DNA from: Pseudomonadota bacterium
GTDB lineage: Bacteria; Pseudomonadota; Alphaproteobacteria; JAAXGF01
NCBI GenBank assembly: GCA_022563655.1
Contig: JADFMW010000076.1
Location: 1-10,311 of the forward strand
Direction: 5' to 3'
DNA length: 10,311 bases
Numbering within the stretch: position 1 is the first letter of the stretch; each line of letters opens with the position of its first letter. The translations under genes and the position numbers were made by a program. This document shows, in pieces, positions 1 to 5,467 of the stretch. The notes below the pieces were generated by a model. The model searched no databases, was not told the DNA's origin, and worked only from the letters and a program-made list of their open reading frames with translations.

Positions 1-165
1 TACGTGCTGCGCGCCCTCGGCGTCGACGAGGAGCTCGCCGACGGCTCGATCCGCTTCGGCATCGGCCGCTTCACCACCGAGGCCGAGATCGACTACGCGG
101 TCGATTGCGTGGTCGAGCACGTTGCCAGGCTGCGCGCCACGGGCCGGGTGCGGGAAACGGCCTGA
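1..165 (+). CDS. iscS: Cysteine desulfurase, C-terminal end (partial)
   Basis: The first 54 codons are open from base 1 to TGA at 163-165. The peptide YVLRALG..ELADGSIRFGIGRFTTEAEIDY is the conserved C-terminal block of IscS/NifS-type PLP enzymes, which take sulfur from cysteine and pass it as persulfide to Fe-S scaffolds and to tRNA thiolation. The PLP lysine and active-site cysteine lie upstream of the window. The protein stops soon after this block with ARLRATGRVRETA and lacks the longer tail (LSPLWEM..GVDL type) that E. coli IscS uses to contact IscU. The last codons, RETA-stop, lie in the first degenerate unit of the following 16-bp repeat. Neighbouring iscA and fdx genes fit an ISC-type locus. 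A short NifS-like paralogue is the alternative. Confidence 0.85.
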   Translation, partial: YVLRALGVDEELADGSIRFGIGRFTTEAEIDYAVDCVVEHVARLRATGRVRETA

Positions 166-263
166 TCCCGAAACGGCCAGACCGGGAAACGGCCAGACCG
201 GGAAACGGCCAGACCGGGAAACGGCCAGACCGGGAAACGGCCAGACCGGGAAACGGCCAGACC
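152..263. repeat. 16-bp tandem repeat, 7 units
   Basis: The unit GGGAAACGGCCAGACC occurs five times without a mismatch (184-263). Two degenerate units precede it: 168-183 with CCG for GGG at the start, and 152-167 with CCTGATC for CCAGACC at the end. The first degenerate unit encodes the last codons and the TGA of the cysteine desulfurase gene. Sixteen is not a multiple of three, so the array gives open but meaningless repetitive reading frames (RETARPGNGQTGKRPD) on both strands. The perfect 3' copies suggest recent slippage expansion. Confidence 0.95.
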
Positions 264-356
264 GGCGCGCTTGCGCGGCGTTCGCCCGGGGGGATGGACA
301 CGGCGGGCGGTTGGCGCTATGTGAAGTTACGCTCCATATCGTTGGGGCCACCGAGT

Positions 357-707
357 ATGGGAGTAGAAGAGGTGACTGTTCAGGCGATTACCGTGACCGA
401 GGCGGCGGTCGCGCGGATCAAGAACTTGCTGCGCCAGGACGGCAAGGGCGCGATCGGCATCCGCGTCGGCGTGCGCAACGCCGGCTGCTCGGGCATGACC
501 TATACGCTGGAGTTCGCCAGCGAGAAGAACGCCGACGACACGGTCGTCGAGCACCAGGGCGTGACCGTCGTCATCGACCCCTCGGCCGTGATATATCTGG
601 TCGGCGCCGAGATGGATTACGAGGAAAGCAAGCTGCGCTCCGGCTTCGTGTTCAACAACCCCAACGAAAAGGGCCGGTGCGGCTGCGGCGAATCGTTCCA
701 CGTCTAG
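357..707 (+). CDS. iscA: Iron-sulfur cluster assembly A-type carrier (HesB/IscA family)
   Basis: The 116-residue product is a full-length HesB/IscA-type carrier, which binds iron or a [Fe-S] cluster in the cytoplasm and hands it to apo-proteins. The three ligand cysteines are present: Cys44 in NAGCSGM, and Cys108 and Cys110 in the C-terminal RCGCGESFHV. The body (GIRVGVRNAGCSGMTYTLEF, FVFNNPNEKG) is colinear with E. coli IscA. ATG 357 is chosen. GTG 372 is a good alternative, giving 111 residues starting VTVQAITVTEAA, with GGGAG 8 bases upstream. A weak promoter is possible just upstream (TTGGCG at 311, CATATC at 335), which would let the gene be transcribed apart from the upstream desulfurase. 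SufA or ErpA naming is possible, but the GESFHV ending and the fdx neighbour favour IscA. Confidence 0.93.
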   Translation: MGVEEVTVQAITVTEAAVARIKNLLRQDGKGAIGIRVGVRNAGCSGMTYTLEFASEKNADDTVVEHQGVTVVIDPSAVIYLVGAEMDYEESKLRSGFVFNNPNEKGRCGCGESFHV

Positions 708-745
708 CGCCGTGGTTCGCGGCCGCCGCGAGACCCGACGGCAAG

Positions 746-1087
746 ATGCCAAGGATGACGTTTGTCGAGCGTGACGGCGCCGTGCGCGAGGTCGAGGCCG
801 CGGCGGGCTTGTCCCTGCTCGAGATCGCGCAGCGCCACGACATCGACATCGAAGGTGCGTGCGAGGGCTCGCTGGCGTGCTCGACGTGCCATGTCATCGT
901 CGATGCCGACGACTACGCGCGGCTGCCGCACGCCAGCGAGGACGAGGTCGACATGCTCGATCTGGCCATCGGTCTGACGCCGACCTCGCGGCTCGGCTGC
1001 CAGATCTTCATGACCGAGGCGCTCGACGGCCTCACCGTCACGCTGCCCGGCACGCTGCCCGGCGCGACCCGCAAACCGGCTGCTTGA
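746..1087 (+). CDS. fdx: [2Fe-2S] ferredoxin, ISC/adrenodoxin type
   Basis: This 113-residue protein has the adrenodoxin-type [2Fe-2S] signature: Cys39, Cys45 and Cys48 in ACEGSLACSTCH and the distal Cys85 in SRLGCQI. Such ferredoxins supply electrons for ISC cluster assembly on the scaffold. The acidic segment DADDYARLPHASEDEVDMLD between the third and fourth cysteines is typical of the Isc ferredoxin interaction surface. It starts 38 bases after the iscA stop on the same strand, so the two genes are probably co-transcribed. A second in-frame ATG at 755 would give MTFVERDG and is an equally plausible start. The stop TGA is shared in the overlap TTGA with the next gene. Confidence 0.93.
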   Translation: MPRMTFVERDGAVREVEAAAGLSLLEIAQRHDIDIEGACEGSLACSTCHVIVDADDYARLPHASEDEVDMLDLAIGLTPTSRLGCQIFMTEALDGLTVTLPGTLPGATRKPAA

Positions 1088-2463
1088 CTGAGCCCCACCC
1101 GAGCTCGCCGATCGAGCGCTTGATACGCTCTCCGGCCGGCGCCGTGTTGGCGCGGCCGTGGTTCGACCCGGTCGCGTTGCACTATCTCGCGTGGCGCTTT
1201 TTTCCGCTGTCGCGGGCGTGGGCGGCGGCGATGGCCGCCGAAGGCTCGCTCGAGCGCTTCCTGGATGGGGTATCGATCCCCCGGACGTCGCGTGCGACTC
1301 GCCGGCGCCTGGGCGCGGTGCTCGTCGGCCTCGAGCGCCTCAGGGTCGCCGCCGAGGCGGCCGAGGAGCGCTGGCGCGAGGCCGCCTTCGGGCCCGCGAG
1401 CGTCGACGGCGCCAAGCTCGCCGAGGCCGAGACGGCGCGCCGCGCCGCCGCGCACGCCCTGATGGCGACGCGGCGGCAATTCACCCTGCTGCCGCGTCGG
1501 CACCTGATTCCGCCGGTGCGCTACGCGGTGCCGCGCCCGGCCGAATTCGAGGCCCGTTACGCCGACCTCCTGGCCGCCCCCGAGCGCGCCTACGCCGCGC
1601 CGTCGCCCGCGCCCGAGGTCGCCGAATCGGGGCGATGCACGGGGCCCCACGGGACGCAGCACTGGATCCGCTTCGCCTCGCCCTCGGCGACCATGGCGGA
1701 TACGGTCTACGCCCGCGTCCTCGAGCCGGCCGGGGTCGCCGATCCGCCGACGCTCATTTTCGGCCACGGCCTCTGGGTCGAGGGCGAGCAATGGAGGTCG
1801 ATGCCCGACCTGGTGGCGACGCTGTGCACCCGCGGCGTGCGCGTGGTCCACGTCGAATCGCCGTGGCACGGGCGCCGCGCGCCGCTGGGGGAGTACGGCG
1901 GCGAGCGCTTTTTCGCGACCGCGCCACAGGGCGTGCTCGAACTGTTCTCGGCCCAGGCGCGCGAGGTGGCGGTGATCACCGCCTGGGCGCGGCGCTCGAG
2001 CGCGGGCCGGGTCGCCGTCGGCGGCATCAGCCTCGGCGCCCAGGTGGCGCAGCTCGTCGCCGTCCACGCCCGCCACTGGCCGGCCGAGATGCGGCCCGAC
2101 GCGCTGCTCCTGATCACCTCGTGCGACCGCATCGACGCGGTCGCGTTCACGGGCTCGCTGTGCCGCGCCTTCCGCCTCGACCGCGCGCTCCGGGCGCGGG
2201 GCTGGAGCGCCGAGGAGCTGGCGCGCTGGCGCCCGCTGATCGACCCCGTCGGCGCGCCGGCGGTGGCGCCCGAGAACGTGGTCGCGGTGCTCGGCCGCGC
2301 CGACAGCGTGACGCCCTACGCCCTCGGCAAGGCGCTGCTGGAGCGCTGGGGGGTGCCGCCGGAGAACGTGTTCGCGCGCCGCCAGGGCCACTTCAGCGCC
2401 GCCATCGGCGCCTTCCGCGACGTGCGCCACCTCGACCGGTTGCACCAGATCCTCGGCGGTTAA
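1084..2463 (+). CDS. Alpha/beta hydrolase-fold protein
   Basis: The product is 459 residues if it starts at TTG 1084, which overlaps the fdx stop as TTGA and suggests translational coupling. No clear Shine-Dalgarno is visible, and GTG 1144 is an alternative. The C-terminal half is an alpha/beta hydrolase: oxyanion-loop FGHG at 226-229, nucleophile elbow GISLG with Ser316, likely acid Asp407 in LGRADSVTP, and His436 in RQGHFSAA. All catalytic elements are in the right order. The N-terminal 200 residues are alanine- and arginine-rich and predicted helical, with SRAWAAAMAAEGSLERFL and a long helix around 75-130. No signal peptide is seen. The layout recalls the ABHD18/DUF2048 group, but that is a memory-based guess. 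The substrate is unknown. Its position between fdx and mnmA is the only clue to role. Confidence 0.8.
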   Translation: MTEPHPSSPIERLIRSPAGAVLARPWFDPVALHYLAWRFFPLSRAWAAAMAAEGSLERFLDGVSIPRTSRATRRRLGAVLVGLERLRVAAEAAEERWREAAFGPASVDGAKLAEAETARRAAAHALMATRRQFTLLPRRHLIPPVRYAVPRPAEFEARYADLLAAPERAYAAPSPAPEVAESGRCTGPHGTQHWIRFASPSATMADTVYARVLEPAGVADPPTLIFGHGLWVEGEQWRSMPDLVATLCTRGVRVVHVESPWHGRRAPLGEYGGERFFATAPQGVLELFSAQAREVAVITAWARRSSAGRVAVGGISLGAQVAQLVAVHARHWPAEMRPDALLLITSCDRIDAVAFTGSLCRAFRLDRALRARGWSAEELARWRPLIDPVGAPAVAPENVVAVLGRADSVTPYALGKALLERWGVPPENVFARRQGHFSAAIGAFRDVRHLDRLHQILGG

Positions 2464-2472
2464 TTGAGGCGG

Positions 2473-2500
2473 TTGCGCCGGGCGCTTGAGCGCCTATATT
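2473..2500 (+). promoter_or_regulatory. Possible mnmA promoter
   Basis: TTGCGC (2473-2478) and TATATT (2495-2500) are separated by 16 bases in the only gap between the hydrolase gene and mnmA. The mnmA ATG follows only 7 bases after the -10-like box, so a transcript from here would be leaderless or nearly so. This is a weak match and an inference only. Confidence 0.25.
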
Positions 2501-2507
2501 GCCGGCC

Positions 2508-3626
2508 ATGGATGCGTTGGCAAGCGATCGGCCCGCAGCCGGGATGCGCGTCGTCGTCGCCATGTCGGGCGGCGTCGATTCATCGGTCGCGGCGGCGCTA
2601 TTGGCCGAGCGGGGCTGCGAGGTGATCGGCGTGACGCTGCAGCTCTACGACCACGGCGCCGCGATCGCCCGCAAGCGCGCGTGCTGCGCCGGCCAGGACA
2701 TCCACGACGCCCGGCGCGTCGCCGACCGACTCGGCATCGCGCATTACGTGCTCGACTACGAGAGCGCCTTCCGCGCCGCGGTGATCGACGACTTCGCCGA
2801 CGCCTACCTGAGCGGCGAGACGCCGATCCCCTGCGTGCGCTGCAATCAGCGAATCAAGTTCCGCGGCCTGTTGGACACCGCGCGCGACCTCGGCGCCGAG
2901 GTGCTGGCGACGGGCCATTACGCGCGCCGCGAGCCGCGGCCGGGCGGGGCCGAGCTGCACCGGGCGGCCGACCGGCGCCGCGACCAGAGCTACTACTTGT
3001 TCGCGACCACGCGCGACCAGCTCGCCCATCTCTGCTTTCCCCTCGGCGCCTTGAGCAAGGACGAGACGCGGGCGATGGCCGCGCGCTTCGGCCTCGAGGT
3101 GGCGGACAAGCCCGACAGCCAGGACATCTGCTTCGTGCCCCGCGGCTCGTACGCCGAGACGATCGAGCGCCTGCGCCCCGGGGCCCGCGCCCCGGGCGAG
3201 ATCGTCCACGTCGATGGCCGGGTGCTCGGACGCCACGACGGCGTCGTCAACTTCACCGTCGGCCAGCGGCGCGGGCTCGGCATCGCCTGGCGCGAGCCGC
3301 TCTACGTGACGCGCATCGAGCCCGCCACGCGCCGCGTCGTGGTCGGCCCGCGCGAGGCGCTGCTCGGCCGGCGGCTTACCATCCGCGATGTCAACTGGCT
3401 CGGAGACGGCCCGCTTTCCGCAGCTGGCGTCGCCGTCGACGTCAAGCTGCGCGCCAACCACGAGGCCGTCGCCGCGACCGTGCGCGACCTCGGCTCGGGC
3501 CGCGCCGAGGTCGCGTTGGCCGAGCCCCAGGCGGCGATCGCGCCGGGCCAGGCGTGCGTGATCTACCAAAGAGACCGGGTGCTCGGCGGCGGCTGGATCG
3601 AGCGCCAGGCCGCCCGGGCGGCGTGA
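2508..3626 (+). CDS. mnmA: tRNA-specific 2-thiouridylase MnmA
   Basis: MnmA adenylates U34 of tRNA-Lys, -Glu and -Gln with ATP and replaces O2 with sulfur relayed from the cysteine desulfurase. The 372-residue product has the PP-loop SGGVDSS at residues 20-26, the nucleophilic cysteine Cys112 in PCVRCNQRIKF, the family motifs ATGHYAR and KDQSYYL-like RRDQSYYLF, and the second catalytic cysteine Cys208 in KPDSQDICFV. VGQRRGLGI follows, and then the C-terminal beta-barrel region. Length matches the family. ATG 2508 is preferred. A TTG at 2499 and an internal ATG (MRVVVAMSGG) are alternatives. The gene begins 44 bases after the hydrolase stop. Having mnmA beside ISC genes fits the shared sulfur donor. 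Confidence 0.96.
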   Translation: MDALASDRPAAGMRVVVAMSGGVDSSVAAALLAERGCEVIGVTLQLYDHGAAIARKRACCAGQDIHDARRVADRLGIAHYVLDYESAFRAAVIDDFADAYLSGETPIPCVRCNQRIKFRGLLDTARDLGAEVLATGHYARREPRPGGAELHRAADRRRDQSYYLFATTRDQLAHLCFPLGALSKDETRAMAARFGLEVADKPDSQDICFVPRGSYAETIERLRPGARAPGEIVHVDGRVLGRHDGVVNFTVGQRRGLGIAWREPLYVTRIEPATRRVVVGPREALLGRRLTIRDVNWLGDGPLSAAGVAVDVKLRANHEAVAATVRDLGSGRAEVALAEPQAAIAPGQACVIYQRDRVLGGGWIERQAARAA

Positions 3627-3646
3627 GGCCGGGCGCCCGGGCGGGC

Positions 3647-3695
3647 TTGACACGCCCCGCGCGCGCTTGACACGATTCGCGCGCCTTCCTATACC
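3647..3695 (+). promoter_or_regulatory. Sigma70-type promoter of tRNA-Met
   Basis: TTGACA at 3667-3672 and TATACC at 3690-3695 are spaced by 17 bases, ideal for a sigma70-type promoter, and end 15 bases before the tRNA. A second TTGACA lies exactly 20 bases upstream (3647-3652), inside a repeated GCTTGACACG. It could be a duplicated -35 box but has no matching -10 of its own. The short leader is GC-rich. Confidence 0.8.
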
Positions 3696-3710
3696 GCATG
3701 CGATCCCCGT

Positions 3711-3786
3711 GGCGGAGTAGCTCAGTCGGTAGAGCAACGGAATCATAATCCGTGGGTCGGGGGTTCGAGTCCCTCCTCCGCTACCA
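3711..3786 (+). tRNA. tRNA-Met (anticodon CAT), elongator type
   Basis: A complete cloverleaf can be drawn. The acceptor stem pairs GGCGGAG (3711-3717) with CTCCGCT (3776-3782), with one G-U at the base. T8-A9 are followed by the D stem GCTC/GAGC. The anticodon stem is ACGGA/TCCGT, with loop ATCATAA and anticodon CAT at 3744-3746. The variable loop is GGGTC. The T arm GGGGG-TTCGAGT-CCCTC is followed by discriminator A3783 and encoded CCA (3784-3786). The first acceptor pair and the absence of initiator features (mispaired 1-72 C-A, three G-C pairs in the anticodon stem) indicate the elongator. An Ile2 (lysidine) tRNA also has CAT in its gene and cannot be fully excluded. Confidence 0.95.
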
Positions 3787-3787
3787 A
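3746..3787 (+). repeat. attL-like 42-bp direct repeat (tRNA-Met 3' end)
   Basis: These 42 bases, from the last anticodon base through CCA plus one A, are identical to 7545-7586. Flanking bases diverge at once on both sides (A3745 against T7544, A3788 against C7587). A direct repeat of a tRNA 3' end at the two borders of a foreign segment is the classic footprint of tyrosine-recombinase integration, with the tRNA gene rebuilt at one end. Confidence 0.92.
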
Positions 3788-3822
3788 ATATCCAAGAAAT
3801 TACAGGGAGTTATCTAGCCAAC

Positions 3823-3870
3823 GCGGACACGGACACAGAAAGCCGAAAATCGTGTCCGTTCTATGTCCGC
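3823..3870. repeat. Nested inverted repeats with TGTCCG core
   Basis: GCGGACA (3823-3829) pairs with TGTCCGC (3864-3870), and directly inside it CGGACAC (3830-3836) pairs with GTGTCCG (3852-3858). The result is four copies of one core, two in each orientation, about 36 bases inside the left border of the island. The arrangement resembles arm-type binding sites of integrases, or an operator. It has no T-run that would make it a clear intrinsic terminator for the tRNA gene. Confidence 0.6.
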
Positions 3871-3879
3871 AAACGGGAT

Positions 3880-3946
3880 GACGGTGTAGCTCAGGGGTAG
3901 AGCAAGGCTTTTGTAGGTCGATGGTTCGAACCCCTCCGCCGACTCC
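3880..3946 (+). pseudogene. Degenerate tRNA-Thr(TGT)-like gene
   Basis: A tRNA cloverleaf is recognisable: acceptor GACGGTG (3880-3886) against CGCCGAC (3937-3943) with one A-A mismatch and one T-G; T8-A9; D stem GCTC/GAGC with loop AGGGGTA; anticodon-arm 5' half AGGCT-TT-TGT; variable loop AGGTC; and T arm GATGG-TTCGAAC-CCCTC with one mismatch. The seven bases after the anticodon (positions 37-43, the loop end and whole 3' anticodon stem) are missing, so the anticodon arm cannot fold. The 3' end is T-CCT, not an encoded CCA. Sequence around the arms matches alphaproteobacterial tRNA-Thr(TGT) from memory. It is most likely a non-functional relic carried by the island. Confidence 0.65.
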
Positions 3947-3969
3947 TCAAAATTGGGACACATTGAACG

Positions 3970-4593
3970 ATGCCAGAAGTACCCTACCTTTCGACCCGCT
4001 GCCCAATCTGCGGCGATAATGTGAGCATGCCACCCGCCGGTCCCGGAGCTATGGCAGTCCAGGATGCCTTTGGGCCACACAACCATATGATGGCGTATCT
4101 GCACCTCTGTACCAATAAAAATTGTATTGGTTCAACCGTCGCGTACTACCTGAAAAAGGGACCGAATCACCCTTCGTACAAGTTTCACAGACCTGAATTT
4201 CAAGCTCACACGGTTCACGAAGCAGTGCCCCCCCGCCCGCGTGAAATTCTTCAGAATGCAAATGACGCGCGGGGTTCTCCGATCGCCTGCACCACCACGG
4301 CAGTTCGCGCTGTTGAGGCGATGATGGCCGAAAAAGGATATCGTACTCGCAAACTGGGACTCAAAGGGCGAATCGCAAAGGCTATCGAGTCAGGTGATCT
4401 CCCCAAGGTAATGGGCGACTGGGCCGAAGAAGTTCGAGAGCTAGGCGTTGCAAGCCATACCGACGAAGAACCTGAACCGTTGTCCACGAAGGAAGACGCC
4501 GAACGAGCGCTACTCTTCGCCAACACGCTTGCGGATTATCTTTTCGTAATGCCGGCCCGGATTTTGGAGGCTCGAAAGCCGGATAGCGAGTAG
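3970..4593 (+). CDS. DUF4145 (HEPN-like) protein with N-terminal zinc ribbon
   Basis: The 207-residue product begins with a four-cysteine zinc ribbon (Cys11, Cys14, Cys47, Cys52: CPICG...CTNKNC). A DUF4145 domain follows at about 85-205, with PPRPREILQNANDA, CTTTAVRAVEAMMAEKGY, LKGRIAKAIESGDLP, DWAEEVRELGVASH, and STKEDAERALLFANTLADYLFVMPARI. DUF4145 belongs to the HEPN-like helical group and is common next to restriction and abortive-infection genes and in mobile elements. The usual signature R-x2-G-N-x2-A-H appears here as Arg156-ELGVAS-His163, so the Asn is replaced by Val. The arginine and histidine remain. Whether it cuts RNA is unknown. It is the first gene inside the left border, is read away from the tRNA, and ends in a hairpin shared with the next gene. 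Confidence 0.85.
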   Translation: MPEVPYLSTRCPICGDNVSMPPAGPGAMAVQDAFGPHNHMMAYLHLCTNKNCIGSTVAYYLKKGPNHPSYKFHRPEFQAHTVHEAVPPRPREILQNANDARGSPIACTTTAVRAVEAMMAEKGYRTRKLGLKGRIAKAIESGDLPKVMGDWAEEVRELGVASHTDEEPEPLSTKEDAERALLFANTLADYLFVMPARILEARKPDSE

Positions 4594-4602
4594 TAATAAA
4601 AA

Positions 4603-4634
4603 GCCCCGCGCGAGGCGGGGCCAAGGTCGGCATG
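4603..4634 (+). terminator. 3' hairpin plus conserved tail, copy 1
   Basis: GCCCCGC (4603-4609) pairs perfectly with GCGGGGC (4615-4621) around a five-base loop, 9 bases after the stop of the DUF4145 gene. An A-rich run AATAAAAA precedes it. The tail CCAAGGTCGGCATG follows instead of a T-run. As a classic terminator it would work better on the minus strand. The same hairpin and tail recur at 5217-5246, so it is a repeated 3' element rather than chance. Confidence 0.6.
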
Positions 4635-4671
4635 TATGCTGCGCGCCCGCCAGCTAGCTACTAACAACCTA

Positions 4672-4687
4672 TCACGCAGTAGCGTGA
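4672..4687. promoter_or_regulatory. 6-4-6 inverted repeat upstream of membrane-protein gene
   Basis: TCACGC (4672-4677) and GCGTGA (4682-4687) form a perfect inverted repeat around AGTA. It ends 16 bases before the start codon of the gene at 4704. It could be an operator or a small hairpin covering the ribosome-binding region. No clear -35/-10 pair was found with it. Confidence 0.35.
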
Positions 4688-4703
4688 CACGAGACGCTAA
4701 CTC

Positions 4704-5216
4704 ATGGAACTTACATTTCAGATTGTAGACAAGATCGATCCGGTTGCGTTCTATGCCGCGATCGTCGCTACAGCTATATTGATTTGGGACGTCGTTAAAT
4801 GGCTGCGAAGTGGCGCACGCGTTCAATTGCGTGTTTCTTCCGACATGAAGACGTTCAATGATCCTGATCCAAGGCGTAAGGGAAAAACCTACATTATCGG
4901 AGTAGTCACAAATACCGGGTCATCACCCACAACAATTACTCATCTCGCGACTGCATATTACAAGAATAGGTGGGATCAGTTGCGGAGAAAATTTAGTTTT
5001 CGAGGAATCATCATTATAGCTCAGGCCGCAAACCATTTACCCCTCCCACACGTGTTGAAAGTTGGCGAAGAATGGTCAGGAATGATCGAACAAGACGATG
5101 AAGTCGTTCGCATGGCCAAGAACGGGGTGCTGCATGCCGAGGTATATCACTCGGTTGGGAAGAGACCAGCCAGAGCGCGGATCGTCATTAGGAGCGAGGA
5201 AGGCCTCAAGAAATAA
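4704..5216 (+). CDS. Single-pass membrane protein, unknown function
   Basis: I do not recognise this 170-residue protein. Residues 14-34 (VAFYAAIVATAILIWDVVKWL) form one clear transmembrane helix, followed by the basic residues KWLRSGAR, so the C-terminal domain should lie in the cytoplasm. That domain (about 38-165) alternates short hydrophobic strands (VQLRVSS, TYIIGVVTNTGSSPTTITHLATAYY, GEEWSGMIEQDDEVV, LHAEVYHSV) and looks like a small beta-sandwich. The NTGSSPTTIT stretch resembles proteins with immunoglobulin-like folds. It starts at ATG 4704 with only a weak purine stretch (GAGAC) upstream. It lies 110 bases after the DUF4145 gene on the same strand and ends in the same hairpin and tail. 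It is probably a membrane partner or sensor, but that is inference. Confidence 0.7.
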   Translation: MELTFQIVDKIDPVAFYAAIVATAILIWDVVKWLRSGARVQLRVSSDMKTFNDPDPRRKGKTYIIGVVTNTGSSPTTITHLATAYYKNRWDQLRRKFSFRGIIIIAQAANHLPLPHVLKVGEEWSGMIEQDDEVVRMAKNGVLHAEVYHSVGKRPARARIVIRSEEGLKK

Positions 5217-5246
5217 CCCCGCCGGAGCGGGGCCAAGGTCGGGATG
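5217..5246 (+). terminator. 3' hairpin plus conserved tail, copy 2
   Basis: CCCCGC (5217-5222) pairs with GCGGGG (5227-5232) around CGGA, starting on the first base after the TAA stop of the membrane-protein gene. The right arm and tail (5227-5246) match 4615-4634 at 19 of 20 bases. No T-run follows. The remaining 221 bases up to the convergent gene at 5468 hold a degenerate palindrome (5337-5366) and no convincing gene. Confidence 0.6.
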
Positions 5247-5336
5247 GTAGGTGTGTCAGCCGGCCCATTTGGCCAGGCCGTGGGATCATCAACGAGCGGC
5301 CAAACGACAAAAAACTCGAGGATTAGCAGATGCTCC

Positions 5337-5366
5337 GATGTCCGCTTTACCCCCCAACCGGACATC
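5337..5366. repeat. 8-bp inverted repeat, probable degraded intergenic repeat
   Basis: GATGTCCG (5337-5344) and CGGACATC (5359-5366) pair perfectly around a 14-base C-rich loop. Translated, the plus strand gives MSALPPNRT and the minus strand gives GVKRTS. From memory these closely resemble the spurious peptides (MSALPPKAD.., GVKRTS..) produced by a palindromic intergenic repeat abundant in Bradyrhizobium and related alphaproteobacteria. It lies between two convergent genes. Confidence 0.55.
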
Positions 5367-5467
5367 CGAGAGGAACCTGTGAAATATCCGGCCAGCTCAG
5401 AGCACTTGTGGGAAAAATTGGGTAAATGCAATCACTTTTGGAAGGGCTCCGGTAAAACGTAAACTGC

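Noticed and set aside
184..263. CRISPR-like array
   Set aside because: Units are contiguous 16-mers without spacers, so it is a simple tandem repeat.
71..301. Repetitive reading frames on both strands (RPGNGQTGKRPDRETA and its mirror)
   Set aside because: They are translations of the 16-bp tandem repeat in shifting frames and have no ribosome site or family resemblance.
3610..3644. Strong GC palindromes after mnmA (CCGCCCGGGCGG and CCGGGCGCCCGG) as a terminator
   Set aside because: No T-run follows, the first palindrome lies inside the mnmA coding end, and the DNA is so GC-rich that such palindromes are expected.
2598..3746. Long minus-strand open frame opposite mnmA, and a similar one opposite the hydrolase at 913-2445
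   Set aside because: GC-rich coding DNA leaves open shadow frames. The plus-strand genes have complete family motifs and the shadows have none.
5244..5462. 72-residue plus-strand frame after the second hairpin element
   Set aside because: It starts inside the repeated tail, runs through the palindromic repeat, lacks a ribosome site and has no domain features.
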